From positions 3,534,001 to 3,598,000 of the forward strand of contig JACKHI010000001.1 of assembly GCA_020639075.1 (NCBI GenBank): 64,000 nt of DNA, given 5' to 3'. This document shows, piece after piece, positions 1 to 8,770 of this stretch (within the stretch, counting starts at the first letter, position 1; each line of letters begins with the position of its first letter). The translations under genes were made by a program, and so were the position numbers. This DNA comes from Phycisphaerales bacterium. Its GTDB lineage: Bacteria > Planctomycetota > Phycisphaerae > UBA1845 > UTPLA1. The notes under the pieces are model-generated. The model was not told where the DNA came from, made no database searches, and saw only the letters and a list, made by a program, of their open reading frames with translations.

Positions 1-725
1 GCGGGTCGCGCCAGAAGATTAACGATGCGTGATGCACCAATCGATTGGGGGCAGATGACGCGCGTGGCCCCGGCGCGAAGCAGCTTGCGCTCTGTGTCGG
101 TTTCCTCCGAGCGGGCGATGATCGGCAAGTCGGCTCGAAGTCCGCGGGCGGTCAGAGCCACAAAGACGTTGTCGGCATCGCTGCGAAGCACTGTGACCAG
201 CGCAGAGGCGTGTTCGATCCCCGCTTCCTCGAGGATCTTGTCATCGGCCGCGTCGCCGAGAACGTAGTGCATGCGCTGATCGGAGATCCGCGCCGTCTGC
301 TCCACATCGTGCTCGATAATGACGACATGCTTGCCGCGGTCCGCCAGCTCGGCCGCAATCTGGCTTCCCATGCGGCCGAAGCCGCACACGATGAAATGAC
401 CTCGCAATTTCGCGATTCGATCTTTCAACTTCTGTCGCCCCAAGATTGACCGGAATTCACCGCCGACAATCATAGCCTGCATGGATGCGAAGGCCAGAGA
501 GACGACCAGAACGCCGACGGCGATCACGAGGATCGTCCACCATTCGGCGCTCGGGTCCAGATTGAATTCCTTGCCGTAGCCGACTGTCGACACGGTGATG
601 ACTGTCTGAAACACCGCCTGTTGAAACGTGATGTCGTCGACAATCAGGTAATAGCCGACGGCGCCGACGAATATGACGCCGAGCAGCGCGAAGACGGAGA
701 ACAGCAGTTTCTGGCGGGCGGGCAT
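1..725 (-). CDS. potassium channel with TrkA-N domain (3' end cut by window)
   Basis: Reading leftward from ATG at 725, the frame stays open to the window edge. The protein starts with a hydrophobic helix, a pore segment holding the K+ selectivity filter TVGYG, then a second hydrophobic helix, which is the two-helix ion-channel arrangement. After residue about 105 comes a Rossmann segment (HFIVCGFGRMG) typical of the TrkA-N/RCK domain, with the later ARSEE and LLRAGA signatures of this channel family. RCK domains gate such channels in response to nucleotides or ions. The C-terminus (a possible TrkA-C domain) lies outside the window. Divergent from the gene at 907, with about 180 bp between them. 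The family call is firm; conductance and ligand are not known. Confidence 0.85.
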   Translation of the reverse strand, partial: MPARQKLLFSVFALLGVIFVGAVGYYLIVDDITFQQAVFQTVITVSTVGYGKEFNLDPSAEWWTILVIAVGVLVVSLAFASMQAMIVGGEFRSILGRQKLKDRIAKLRGHFIVCGFGRMGSQIAAELADRGKHVVIIEHDVEQTARISDQRMHYVLGDAADDKILEEAGIEHASALVTVLRSDADNVFVALTARGLRADLPIIARSEETDTERKLLRAGATRVICPQSIGASRIVNLLARP

Positions 726-906
726 GGATCGAGTGTCGCCTCTCGTTGAGTTGTCGCAGACTATAGCCAACGATTCCCGGCGGCTCAATCAGGTGCCGAG
801 CCGGCCGGTTCGGGGTATCCTCACGAATTCGCCGTGGATCGCGCGCGAGAGGATACCGCGGGGCGGAGAGAATGCCCGAGTCGAAAGTCAGCCAGTGGGG
901 ATTGAA

Positions 907-2049
907 ATGACGAAGCGAATCGCCGTCCTCGGTTGCGGCCGCATCGGCGCAACCATCGCCAGGGATCTCGCCACGGATCCGGAATTCAACGTCAGCGTCT
1001 TCGACGCCAGCGAAACCAACCTCGCAGCAATCCGACAGACGGCCGGCATCGAAACGCAGCAAGCCGACTTGTCCGACGTCGCTTCGCTCGGCAAGGCGCT
1101 CGAACCGTTCGATGTCGTCGCCGGCGCCTTGCCGAGCCGGCTCGGATTCGCCGCCCTCCGCAGAATCGCCGAGATGGGCAAGCCGTGCGCCGACATCTCC
1201 TTCATGATCGAGGATCCGCGGCAATTCGATGATATCGCCAAGAATAGCGGCGCGACGATCGTGTACGACTGCGGCGTCGCGCCCGGTCTCGCCAACATCT
1301 GTATTGGCCGAAGCCATGCCGAACTCGACGAACTCCACGACGTCGCCTACTACGTCGGCGGACTCCCCTGGCGTCGAAAGTGGCCGTTCGACTACAAGGC
1401 CCCCTTCGCGCCGGCCGATGTCATTGAGGAATACACGCGTCCCGCCCGGCTGATCGAAAACGGCGTCGTCGTCGTCAAGCCCGCACTCAGCGAAGCCGAG
1501 CTTCTCGAGTTCCCCGAAGTCGGCACGCTGGAAGGATTCAACACTGACGGACTTCGCAGCCTCCTCGACACGATTCCCGCGCGAAACATGCGGGAAAAGA
1601 CGTTGCGCTATCCTGGACACTGCGAGTTGATGCGTGCATTCCGCGCCGCCGGGCTGTTCGACGACAAGCCGATTCGAATCGGCGACGCCGATGTGAGACC
1701 GATCGATCTGACGTCGAAATTGCTCGCTGAACAATGGCGGCTGGAATGCGACGAGCCCGAATTCACGGTCCTTCGCGTCGTTGTCGAGGGGATCTATCGC
1801 GGCAGGTGTGTGCGTCACACATACGATCTGTTTGACGAGACCGACATGAAGACGCAGACATCATCCATGGCCCGGACGACGGCATTCCCGTGCACAATCG
1901 TCGCGCGTATGCTGGCGAGCGGGATCATGAACGAACCCGGGGTCCATCCGCCGGAGTGGATCGGTCAACAGCCGGATCGATTCACGCAATTGAACGATGA
2001 ACTGCAGCGTCGCGGCGTTCAATTATGCCGCAATGACGCCGATTGCTGA
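907..2049 (+). CDS. saccharopine dehydrogenase-like NAD(P)-dependent oxidoreductase
   Basis: 380 residues. The N-terminus (RIAVLGCGRIGATIARDLA) is a Rossmann dinucleotide-binding motif GxGxxG. It is followed by DYDCGVAPG-like text (VYDCGVAPGLAN), seen in the saccharopine dehydrogenase/lysine 6-dehydrogenase superfamily, and by a YYVGGLP segment typical of that C-terminal domain. An open frame runs further upstream but ATG at 907 places the Rossmann strand at the N-terminus as usual. The enzyme probably acts on an amino-acid-derived substrate in the cytoplasm. Lysine 6-dehydrogenase, saccharopine reductase and carboxynorspermidine-type enzymes cannot be separated from sequence reading alone. 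No operon partner is visible. Confidence 0.8.
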   Translation: MTKRIAVLGCGRIGATIARDLATDPEFNVSVFDASETNLAAIRQTAGIETQQADLSDVASLGKALEPFDVVAGALPSRLGFAALRRIAEMGKPCADISFMIEDPRQFDDIAKNSGATIVYDCGVAPGLANICIGRSHAELDELHDVAYYVGGLPWRRKWPFDYKAPFAPADVIEEYTRPARLIENGVVVVKPALSEAELLEFPEVGTLEGFNTDGLRSLLDTIPARNMREKTLRYPGHCELMRAFRAAGLFDDKPIRIGDADVRPIDLTSKLLAEQWRLECDEPEFTVLRVVVEGIYRGRCVRHTYDLFDETDMKTQTSSMARTTAFPCTIVARMLASGIMNEPGVHPPEWIGQQPDRFTQLNDELQRRGVQLCRNDADC

Positions 2050-2105
2050 ATCGTCGCATTGCATTGAGGCCCGCCGAAATCTCGAATTTCGGATTGGCCC
2101 CGACA

Positions 2106-3914
2106 TCAACCGCCGTTGAGCAGATATTGCACAAAGGGGTGAATATCTCGCCCGTCATTCAGCCCGTCGTTGTTCATGTCGGCGATGCACGGGTGCGCCG
2201 GATGCAGCGGCTGGCAAAGCAGCACGGCCACGAATTCCTCCGTCGTCAACGGTATGCAGATCGAACCGTTCAACTGCAGGTACAACGATCGGAATTCCTT
2301 CCAGTCGTCGCAATCCACGTCGCCGTCGAAGTCCTGATCGAACGTCGCGCATGGGTGCGGTTCGACGACGATCGATCCTTGCATACCGACTGCAATATCC
2401 GGCTCGCTGAAGTAAGGATAGCTCGCCTTCGGATAGGTATTGAGAAAGGCGGCGTCAAACGACACGCTGAAGACCGAGCCGGCGCCCGTCGGCGGACCGG
2501 AGGAGAAGGCACCGTCCGCCACGCCGGACGAACCGCTGACAACGTTGTGGGGGCCGTCGATCCAGGTCCATGTGACGGTATCGCCCGCCTGAATCGTCAA
2601 GTTCGCCGGATCGAAAATCGCGCCGGGCCCGACGTCCACGCTGTGCGTGACGCTTCCGTCGTCATCGTAGGAAGTGCCATCACCTGAATAGCATCCGACG
2701 AAGGCTTCGCAATCCGTGCTGGTGAGTTGATGGTCGCCGTCAAAGTCGCCGGGAATGCGCAATTGAATCGCGCTGTCGAGCACGAGTTGATCGACATTAC
2801 TCGACTTGAGAATCGTAAAGCCCGTGATTGCGTCTGTGGTTGCCAGGCCAAGCTGGTCCGCCATCGCGAACCGCGAGAAGGCGCCGCCGCCGGTCGATAC
2901 GAAAATGTCCGCCGGGCTGAATGTCGAGCCCAGCGATGGCGATCCCGGTGAAAGCGAGAATAGAACAACCGGCCCTGTCACGCCTCGCCCCGGCCCGCCG
3001 AGGAAGACGGTAAATCCGCTGATGTCGTCGCCTGCGCCGTCGGGCGTGGCGATCAGTCCGAGCTGATCCGCATTGATGAACAACGTCTCGCCGCCCGGTT
3101 GCTCCGGCGCGGCGTCGAAGAAGATGTTTGCGCCGCTGGGGACACCGGGAAGCGTGAACAGGCTCGGACTGCCGCGTCGCAGTGAGAAGAAGACCGGCCG
3201 CGGAATCGTCGGATCCCCTCCCGGCAACGTGCCGCCGGGTCCGCGCGCGCCGCCTGCGCGAGCACCTGCCGACGCACTCGACGCGGATACGACGGCGTCC
3301 ACGCCGTCTTTCATGGTTCCACTCAGCTGCGCTTTCGTCGGCGCCTTCTCCGGCTTGAGATCCATGTCGACGCCGCCCGTGTCGCCCTGGTTGATCACGA
3401 GCGTGTTATTGGTTGAAAACGTACGGCCGCCGCCGGTATCCGGGATCAGGCCGCCTGCGTCGAAATCGCGCGTCGTCATGAACAAATCGCCCATCGCCTG
3501 ATTCAGGCCGGCTTGGTTGAACACGTTGAATGGTCGATTCTGTGCGACGAGCGCCGCATCCGGCATTGTGAGCCCCGTCGACGATCGCGATACGCTGAAG
3601 ACGATCACAAATGGATCGCCCGGCAGGAATTCGCCGGCGTCGACGGACAGACCGTCCAGCTCGTCGAGCGGCGTCAGGCCGAGACTGATCGCCGGGATGA
3701 CGATGGACGGCCCCGGCTTGGCGAGCACGTCGGCGGGCGTGATCCCTGCGACGCCGACGGTCGGCGACGGCGTATCGATCGAATACTGCACAGGATCCAG
3801 CGGCACGTCGGCGTGGGGTTGACCGAACGCAAACGACGCCGGGATCACGATTGCGAACGCGGCGATGCCCAGCGATCGAAAGACACGCGTGAGCGACTGA
3901 GTGACTGAAGTCAT
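2106..3914 (-). CDS. secreted protein with degenerate cupredoxin domain and dockerin-like repeats
   Basis: 602 residues from ATG 3914, which has a GGAGGCAGGAG ribosome site just upstream. A signal peptide spans about residues 1-32 (cleavage near AFG-QP). Residues 40-390 hold a planctomycete-type region with two related halves (both contain ADQLGL and a GSPSL motif). Calcium-binding-like segments of the form DxDxDxxxxxxD occur near 390-400, 527-540 and 579-602; the last ends the protein as in dockerin-like tails. Residues about 422-518 resemble plastocyanin (VxxGDTVTWTW, GPHNVV, GMQGSIVVEP). However the Cys and second His copper ligands are replaced (YFSEPD), so copper binding is doubtful. Exported, possibly cell-surface. 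Function unknown. Confidence 0.7.
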   Translation of the reverse strand: MTSVTQSLTRVFRSLGIAAFAIVIPASFAFGQPHADVPLDPVQYSIDTPSPTVGVAGITPADVLAKPGPSIVIPAISLGLTPLDELDGLSVDAGEFLPGDPFVIVFSVSRSSTGLTMPDAALVAQNRPFNVFNQAGLNQAMGDLFMTTRDFDAGGLIPDTGGGRTFSTNNTLVINQGDTGGVDMDLKPEKAPTKAQLSGTMKDGVDAVVSASSASAGARAGGARGPGGTLPGGDPTIPRPVFFSLRRGSPSLFTLPGVPSGANIFFDAAPEQPGGETLFINADQLGLIATPDGAGDDISGFTVFLGGPGRGVTGPVVLFSLSPGSPSLGSTFSPADIFVSTGGGAFSRFAMADQLGLATTDAITGFTILKSSNVDQLVLDSAIQLRIPGDFDGDHQLTSTDCEAFVGCYSGDGTSYDDDGSVTHSVDVGPGAIFDPANLTIQAGDTVTWTWIDGPHNVVSGSSGVADGAFSSGPPTGAGSVFSVSFDAAFLNTYPKASYPYFSEPDIAVGMQGSIVVEPHPCATFDQDFDGDVDCDDWKEFRSLYLQLNGSICIPLTTEEFVAVLLCQPLHPAHPCIADMNNDGLNDGRDIHPFVQYLLNGG

Positions 3915-4178
3915 GGGCCTGTCTCCTGCCTCCGTTTCTATCGTGGCGCACACGTGACCCGAACCACCGCGGCGAGCAAGAGCGAGGCATGCACGGATGG
4001 AGTGGCGGATCGAGTGATTCGCGGGGCGAAACGGCCACGCGCCCCACGATTCTACCCGATTCCCGCTCAGAATAGGACGATCCGGAAACGCAAACGGCTG
4101 TCGATTACCGGATTTTCATCGAATCTTCCGAACTGGATCGCTCCTGATGGAAGTGGGGCGGCCCGTTCTGGCGCGGCG

Positions 4179-7118
4179 TCAATCCTCGGATTGAGCCGCC
4201 GGGCCGATCCATGGCGGCCAGGCCGGATCGGCATTCATCCGTCGGCGCAGCATGCGGGCGAGAAGGCTGAATTCCTCGAAGTCGTAACACGCCTCGCAGG
4301 AACGGAAGAACGCCTCTGCCTCTCGGCGATCGCCCACACCCAGCGCGACGCAGCCCTGGAAGAAATAGGGCGGCGACTTCGCGTCTCGGACGACATCCTG
4401 GACGTCCGCGGCTTCGAGGGCCATGACGTACCCTGGCTCGGCGAGCACGCTCCACGATCGGCGCCACCACTCTTCCGGCGCCGACGGCCCCAGGCCCGCC
4501 GCCATGTCCACGCGAGTTTTCGCCTCTTCGAGCAAGCGGCGAGCGCCGTCCGCATCGCCGAGGACATGCAGCAGGCACGCCGTCGACACGGCGCTGCGGT
4601 AGTCGTTCACGCCGAGGTGGAGTTGGCGAATCGCTTCGATGGTCCGCGCGTCGGGTGCGGCGCCGGATTGCTCGAAGGAAATCAGGACTGGAACCAACCG
4701 CTCGTACCAGATTCGCTTCAAGTCCGATTCGAGCGGCAGCCGGCTCAGCTTGTCCACGTCCGCCCGCGCGGCGTCCAGATCCCCGAGCCAGTAATAATCG
4801 AGCCATCGATATTCCAATAAGTCGATCTGATCCGGCACGTTCTGTCCGGGATGGATTACTTTGTTCCGCACCTCTACCGCGCGGCGCAGTTCTTCGCTGG
4901 GCGCCGTGCCCAGCCAATCGCAGTAGCGGCACGCCGCCCCCGTCGATCGATCGGCTGAGGGTATTCGCTTGTCAGCTCGATCGGCGTGAGTCGCGTGGAA
5001 TCTCGCGCGTTCCTCCTCGCCAGCGAACGTCCCCAGCGGTTCGCTGCGATCGCTGACCGACTCCCAGAATTCCGCTAGCGCCGCAAAGCCTCGTGCACTG
5101 TCGTCACCTCTTGCGATGGCATCGTCCGCGTTCATCATCGCGGCAGCGAATCGCTTTCTCGCTTCAGCAACATTGTGGTTCGCGAGATGAATCTCCCCTC
5201 TGATTCGATTTGCCAGTGACATCAGGTAGAGCGGATATGCGTCAGCACGCTGATCGCAGGCCTGTTCGAGCATTCGCTCGATCGTGCCGAAATCATCGGC
5301 GTTCCGCGTGTGATACATCTTGTGGTTCTTCGCTCGCGCGAAGTGCAACATCGCTTGCGCGAACGGCGGCTTTGTCGGCTCACTCCTCCGCAGGCTGATG
5401 GCGCTCTCTAGATCGGCCTCCGCTTCATCGGGGTGCTCGCGTACGCGGGCCAGGGCCCGAAAAAAATAACCGTATTCGCTCGTCGGACCGCCGAGATTGT
5501 TCGCCTTTTCAATCCACCGATCGCACTCGTCTTCTCCGACAAGTTTGCGCGACACCCACGCAAGGATGTACATCGTCTCTGTGTCGTCGGGCTCGAATTC
5601 GAGAGCCTGTGTCAGCAACTGGACTGCATCGGACGGTCGCTCAACGACGTGACTCAGCCCGAGCGTCCTCAGGTACGGCGCCTCATCAGGGCCCATCGTG
5701 GCCACTTTCGCCAACTTCGATCTTGCATCGTCACCCAGTCGATAATTGTTGCTCGCAAGCATCTCGTAGGCTTCCGCGACTGTCTTGTTCGCTTCGCGCC
5801 GTCGTTCCGCCTTTGCCTGGATACTCCATGCGACGCCTCCGACAATCATCAGAACGACGAGCACGCCAATCGTGAACTTCGCCGGATGACGCCGGACCCA
5901 CTTGATTCCCTTCTCGAACAGACTCACGCGCCGGGCGTGGATCGGCTTGTCCTCCGCAAACCGACGCAGGTCCGCGGCCAGCGCTTCGGCCGTCTGGTAT
6001 CGACGATTCGGCGACTTCTCCATCGCCCGAAGACAAATGGTATCCAGATCGATCGGTATGTTCGGATCGTGCTTTCGCGGCGCCGCCGGCTCTCGATCGC
6101 GCACTCGCGCAATCACCTGCTCGCGGCTCGTTCCCTCGAACGGACGCTTGCCCGTCAACAATTCATACAGCGTCACGCCCAGTGAATAGATGTCCGTCCG
6201 CGCATCGATCCGCTCGCGATCCGCGTCGACCTGTTCCGGCGACATGTACGCCGGCGTCCCCAGCATTTCTCCGGTCACCGTCATGTTCGGCTCGTCGAGC
6301 AATCGCGCCAGGCCGAAATCCGTGATATGAAATTCGCCGTCCTTGCCCAACAGCAAATTCTGCGGCTTGATGTCTCGATGGATCACGTTCGATCGGTGCG
6401 CGTGTTCCAGCGCATCGGCAACGGACGCGATCAGACCCGCGATGCGCCGATAGTCCGCGCGTCTGCGCGGCGCCGAGCCGTCCATTCTCGATATGCCGCT
6501 GATATCGCTTGACGATCCGACGCCGCTCGTCGCCACGGCGTCCAGACCGGACAGAATCGCCGATCGATCGTCCTTCATCAATCGGCCGAGGTTCGGTCCG
6601 TCGATCAGCTCCATCGCATAGTAGAAATGACCATCCGACTCGCCCTGTGCATAGACCGGCACGATGTTCGTGTGATGCAGCTTCGCCGCGGCCTGTGCCT
6701 CGCGCACGAAGCGTCCGATCGCGGACTCCGTCTGGCAGACGCTCGCCGGCAGGACCTTTAACGCGACGACTCGATTCAGCGTCATCTGCCGTGCGCGATA
6801 GACGACGCCCATCCCGCCGCGGCCGATTTCATTGATGATCTCGAAATCGCCGAGCAAGTGGCCCGATTCAAACGTGAACGATCGCGCGCGTTCCCGGGTA
6901 TCTCCCGCGGACGAACCCGTACGCGACGATTGCTTCCACGCCTGCTCCTGTCGGCGCCGCGCATGCTCGATCGCGTCGATCAGCTCGCGCGTTTCGCGCA
7001 GAGCGCGACGACACTCGGGGCAGTCGTCGATGTGCGAACGCATCGCGTCAGCCTGCGTCGTGTCGAGCTGACCTTCGAGGTAGTCGAGAAGACACTCTTC
7101 GGCGGTCTCGCAGTTCAT
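4179..7118 (-). CDS. membrane Ser/Thr protein kinase with N-terminal anti-sigma-type zinc finger and TPR-rich C-terminus
   Basis: 979 residues. Residues 3-50 contain HxxxCxxC (HIDDCPEC), the zinc finger of ZAS-type anti-sigma factors. A Hanks-type kinase domain spans about 90-390: glycine loop IGRGGMG at 98, VALKVL lysine, HRDIKPQN at 247, DFG at 267, and GTPAYMSPEQ. One transmembrane helix lies at about 413-434, so the kinase is cytoplasmic. The remaining 540 residues are helical and TPR-like. The start is 11 bp downstream of the stop of the ECF sigma gene on the same strand, so the two are probably co-transcribed. The zinc finger plus kinase suggests the kinase itself binds or modifies that sigma factor; this is inference from the pairing. 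Confidence 0.9.
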   Translation of the reverse strand: MNCETAEECLLDYLEGQLDTTQADAMRSHIDDCPECRRALRETRELIDAIEHARRRQEQAWKQSSRTGSSAGDTRERARSFTFESGHLLGDFEIINEIGRGGMGVVYRARQMTLNRVVALKVLPASVCQTESAIGRFVREAQAAAKLHHTNIVPVYAQGESDGHFYYAMELIDGPNLGRLMKDDRSAILSGLDAVATSGVGSSSDISGISRMDGSAPRRRADYRRIAGLIASVADALEHAHRSNVIHRDIKPQNLLLGKDGEFHITDFGLARLLDEPNMTVTGEMLGTPAYMSPEQVDADRERIDARTDIYSLGVTLYELLTGKRPFEGTSREQVIARVRDREPAAPRKHDPNIPIDLDTICLRAMEKSPNRRYQTAEALAADLRRFAEDKPIHARRVSLFEKGIKWVRRHPAKFTIGVLVVLMIVGGVAWSIQAKAERRREANKTVAEAYEMLASNNYRLGDDARSKLAKVATMGPDEAPYLRTLGLSHVVERPSDAVQLLTQALEFEPDDTETMYILAWVSRKLVGEDECDRWIEKANNLGGPTSEYGYFFRALARVREHPDEAEADLESAISLRRSEPTKPPFAQAMLHFARAKNHKMYHTRNADDFGTIERMLEQACDQRADAYPLYLMSLANRIRGEIHLANHNVAEARKRFAAAMMNADDAIARGDDSARGFAALAEFWESVSDRSEPLGTFAGEEERARFHATHADRADKRIPSADRSTGAACRYCDWLGTAPSEELRRAVEVRNKVIHPGQNVPDQIDLLEYRWLDYYWLGDLDAARADVDKLSRLPLESDLKRIWYERLVPVLISFEQSGAAPDARTIEAIRQLHLGVNDYRSAVSTACLLHVLGDADGARRLLEEAKTRVDMAAGLGPSAPEEWWRRSWSVLAEPGYVMALEAADVQDVVRDAKSPPYFFQGCVALGVGDRREAEAFFRSCEACYDFEEFSLLARMLRRRMNADPAWPPWIGPAAQSED

Positions 7119-7129
7119 TTCAGTTCAGT

Positions 7130-7711
7130 TTAGATGGAGGAATCGTCGAGCGAGCGAAGCTTGCTGCGGAGCTCGCGCGTCGCCCGTGAAATACGCGCCT
7201 TTGTTCCGGAGAGCGTCAGACCGATCGCCTCGGCCACTTCGTTGCGCGACAGCCCCTGAAAAAAGTACAGGATGACGACTTCACGCAGATCGTCGTCCAT
7301 GGCCTCGACGACTTCCTGCACGCGCCGCGCCCGGTCTTCCTTGACGGCCTTGCCGGCAGGCGTCGTCGTCGGATCCAGCGGCACGACGGCCGCCGCCCAG
7401 ATCCGGCTCGACGACTGCATCGCCGACAAGCGGACTTCCGGCTTCATCCGGCGAATCTCGTCGATCGCCCGGTTGCGCGCCACGCGGTACAACCAGCCGC
7501 GCAGGCTCCCCGACGGCGCCTGCCCACCGCCCGGGCTCAGGCACTTCATCATCACTTCCTGCACGATGTCCTCTGCAAGGGCTTCGTTGTAGACCATTCG
7601 CTGGCAGAAGAGGACCAGCTCAGACGTGTATCGATCGCGAATCTCCGCCACGACGTCCTGGTCGCCGTCGGCGAGACGCTGCATCCATTGTGCGTCGCGA
7701 TCTTCAGCCAT
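7130..7711 (-). CDS. ECF-type RNA polymerase sigma factor
   Basis: 193 residues from ATG 7711, chosen because it follows a GACGAGGA ribosome site and places region 2 at the usual distance; an in-frame extension to 7843 exists. Region 2 contains ALAEDIVQEVMM (core binding, AEDIVQE signature) and LYRVARNRAIDEIRR (-10 recognition). Region 4 contains LREVVILYFFQGLSRNEVAE and TLSGTKARISRATREL, a helix-turn-helix for -35 recognition. It directs RNA polymerase to a regulon that cannot be read from this window. The next gene on the strand encodes a kinase with an anti-sigma-like zinc finger, the planctomycete arrangement in which ECF factors are coupled to Ser/Thr kinases. Confidence 0.92.
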   Translation of the reverse strand: MAEDRDAQWMQRLADGDQDVVAEIRDRYTSELVLFCQRMVYNEALAEDIVQEVMMKCLSPGGGQAPSGSLRGWLYRVARNRAIDEIRRMKPEVRLSAMQSSSRIWAAAVVPLDPTTTPAGKAVKEDRARRVQEVVEAMDDDLREVVILYFFQGLSRNEVAEAIGLTLSGTKARISRATRELRSKLRSLDDSSI

Positions 7712-7894
7712 TCCTCGTCGTACCTTTCGAGAGAGATCGGCACTTGCGCCGACGTCAGGCATGCAGGCATCCCACGCACCGATTCGGGCGACATTGGCGA
7801 AACTTGATCTGTAAAAGGTACCGCGACGGCGGATCAACGGCAAATCCGCGGGCCGCAGTCATGCGGCTTGGATCTTCTGATCGTCTTCAAACGC

Positions 7895-7954
7895 GGAGTG
7901 CGGGCGTCTCGCCCGCAATGCGGATGGTTCGTGCGGGCGAGACGGCCGCACTCC
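7895..7954. repeat. large inverted repeat (family F), GCGGGCG(T/A)CTCGCCCGC type
   Basis: Two arms of 23 bases (7895-7917 and 7932-7954) are nearly perfect reverse complements, with a 14-base loop. Each arm itself contains the palindrome CGGGCGTCTCGCCCG or its complement. It lies in the gap between the sigma factor and the cytochrome gene, downstream of the latter. It could form a strong hairpin in RNA or ssDNA; no T-run follows, so it is not a classical terminator. Confidence 0.7.
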
Positions 7955-7992
7955 CCGGGGTTTCAAATCGCTCGATTGACTGCGGCGCGACG

Positions 7993-8535
7993 CTAGTCAT
8001 GCGGAGCGAACAGCTTGCCCGCGGACGGATCCCGGAACAATCGATGGCACGCGTTGCACGTCGTGACCATCTCTTCCAGCTTCGCCTGGACCAGCTTCGG
8101 ACTTGCGCCTTCGCGCGCGATTCGGCCGAGCTCGCGGGACTCTTCCTGCAGAAATCCCGCCAGCTCCACGAAGCTCGCTCGTTGCGCTTCCGTCAGATCG
8201 AAATCGGCGGCCATCTTCGGCAGCTCGGCCGTCGACGCCGACAAGCGCTCCGCAATCGCGCCGATGGAAGAGATCCGCCGTCGTTCGCTCAACGACGTTC
8301 CCATTTCCTGCGGAAGACGTGCCAGCGACAATTCGTTGATCTCGCGCATCAGAATGCGCAGGCGCATACTGTGCTTGATGTGAGACACAGGCTCCGTGCG
8401 TTTCGAGATCTCGTCGATCGCCGGACCGCGCGAAGATGTCTCGCAGGATGCCGGCATCAGAATCAGAACCAGCGCCAGCGCCGACAATGCCGGTCGGCGC
8501 GTAACGCGACGCAAATAGTTGTTTAATGGTGCCAT
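7993..8535 (-). CDS. small c-type cytochrome, probable lipoprotein
   Basis: 180 residues from ATG 8535 (GGGAGTAACGAA precedes it). An N-terminal hydrophobic stretch ends in LMPASC, a plausible lipobox, so the mature protein may be lipid-anchored outside the cytoplasm. A single haem-attachment motif CNACH lies near the C-terminus, within a mostly helical protein. Motif close to the C-terminus and helical composition fit the cytochrome c-prime type, where the haem site sits at the last helix. Possibly an electron carrier or gas-binding protein; the partner is unknown. It is divergent from the porin gene at 8771. Confidence 0.75.
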   Translation of the reverse strand: MAPLNNYLRRVTRRPALSALALVLILMPASCETSSRGPAIDEISKRTEPVSHIKHSMRLRILMREINELSLARLPQEMGTSLSERRRISSIGAIAERLSASTAELPKMAADFDLTEAQRASFVELAGFLQEESRELGRIAREGASPKLVQAKLEEMVTTCNACHRLFRDPSAGKLFAPHD

Positions 8536-8770
8536 TTCGTTACTCCCGATCGTGTTAACTCGACCGGCGCAATCAGGCAAAAATGACTTCGCCGCACGCG
8601 ATCATATCGCGCCTTTCGACGGGCGTCGGCGATTGCCCACGAAAATGTCGATAAATTTCTGCGGCGGCCGTTGACGCACTATCACGAAGCGATTCAATGA
8701 CTTCTTGCCGTCGGCGTTTCGCCCGCGAGACGATGGGCATCGCCACTCAACACGACGTCGACGCAATGCC

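Noticed and set aside
457..1818. Long minus-strand open frame opposite the oxidoreductase gene
   Set aside because: Low-complexity Arg/Asp-rich translation with no motif; it is the antisense of the gene at 907 and overlaps the channel gene start.
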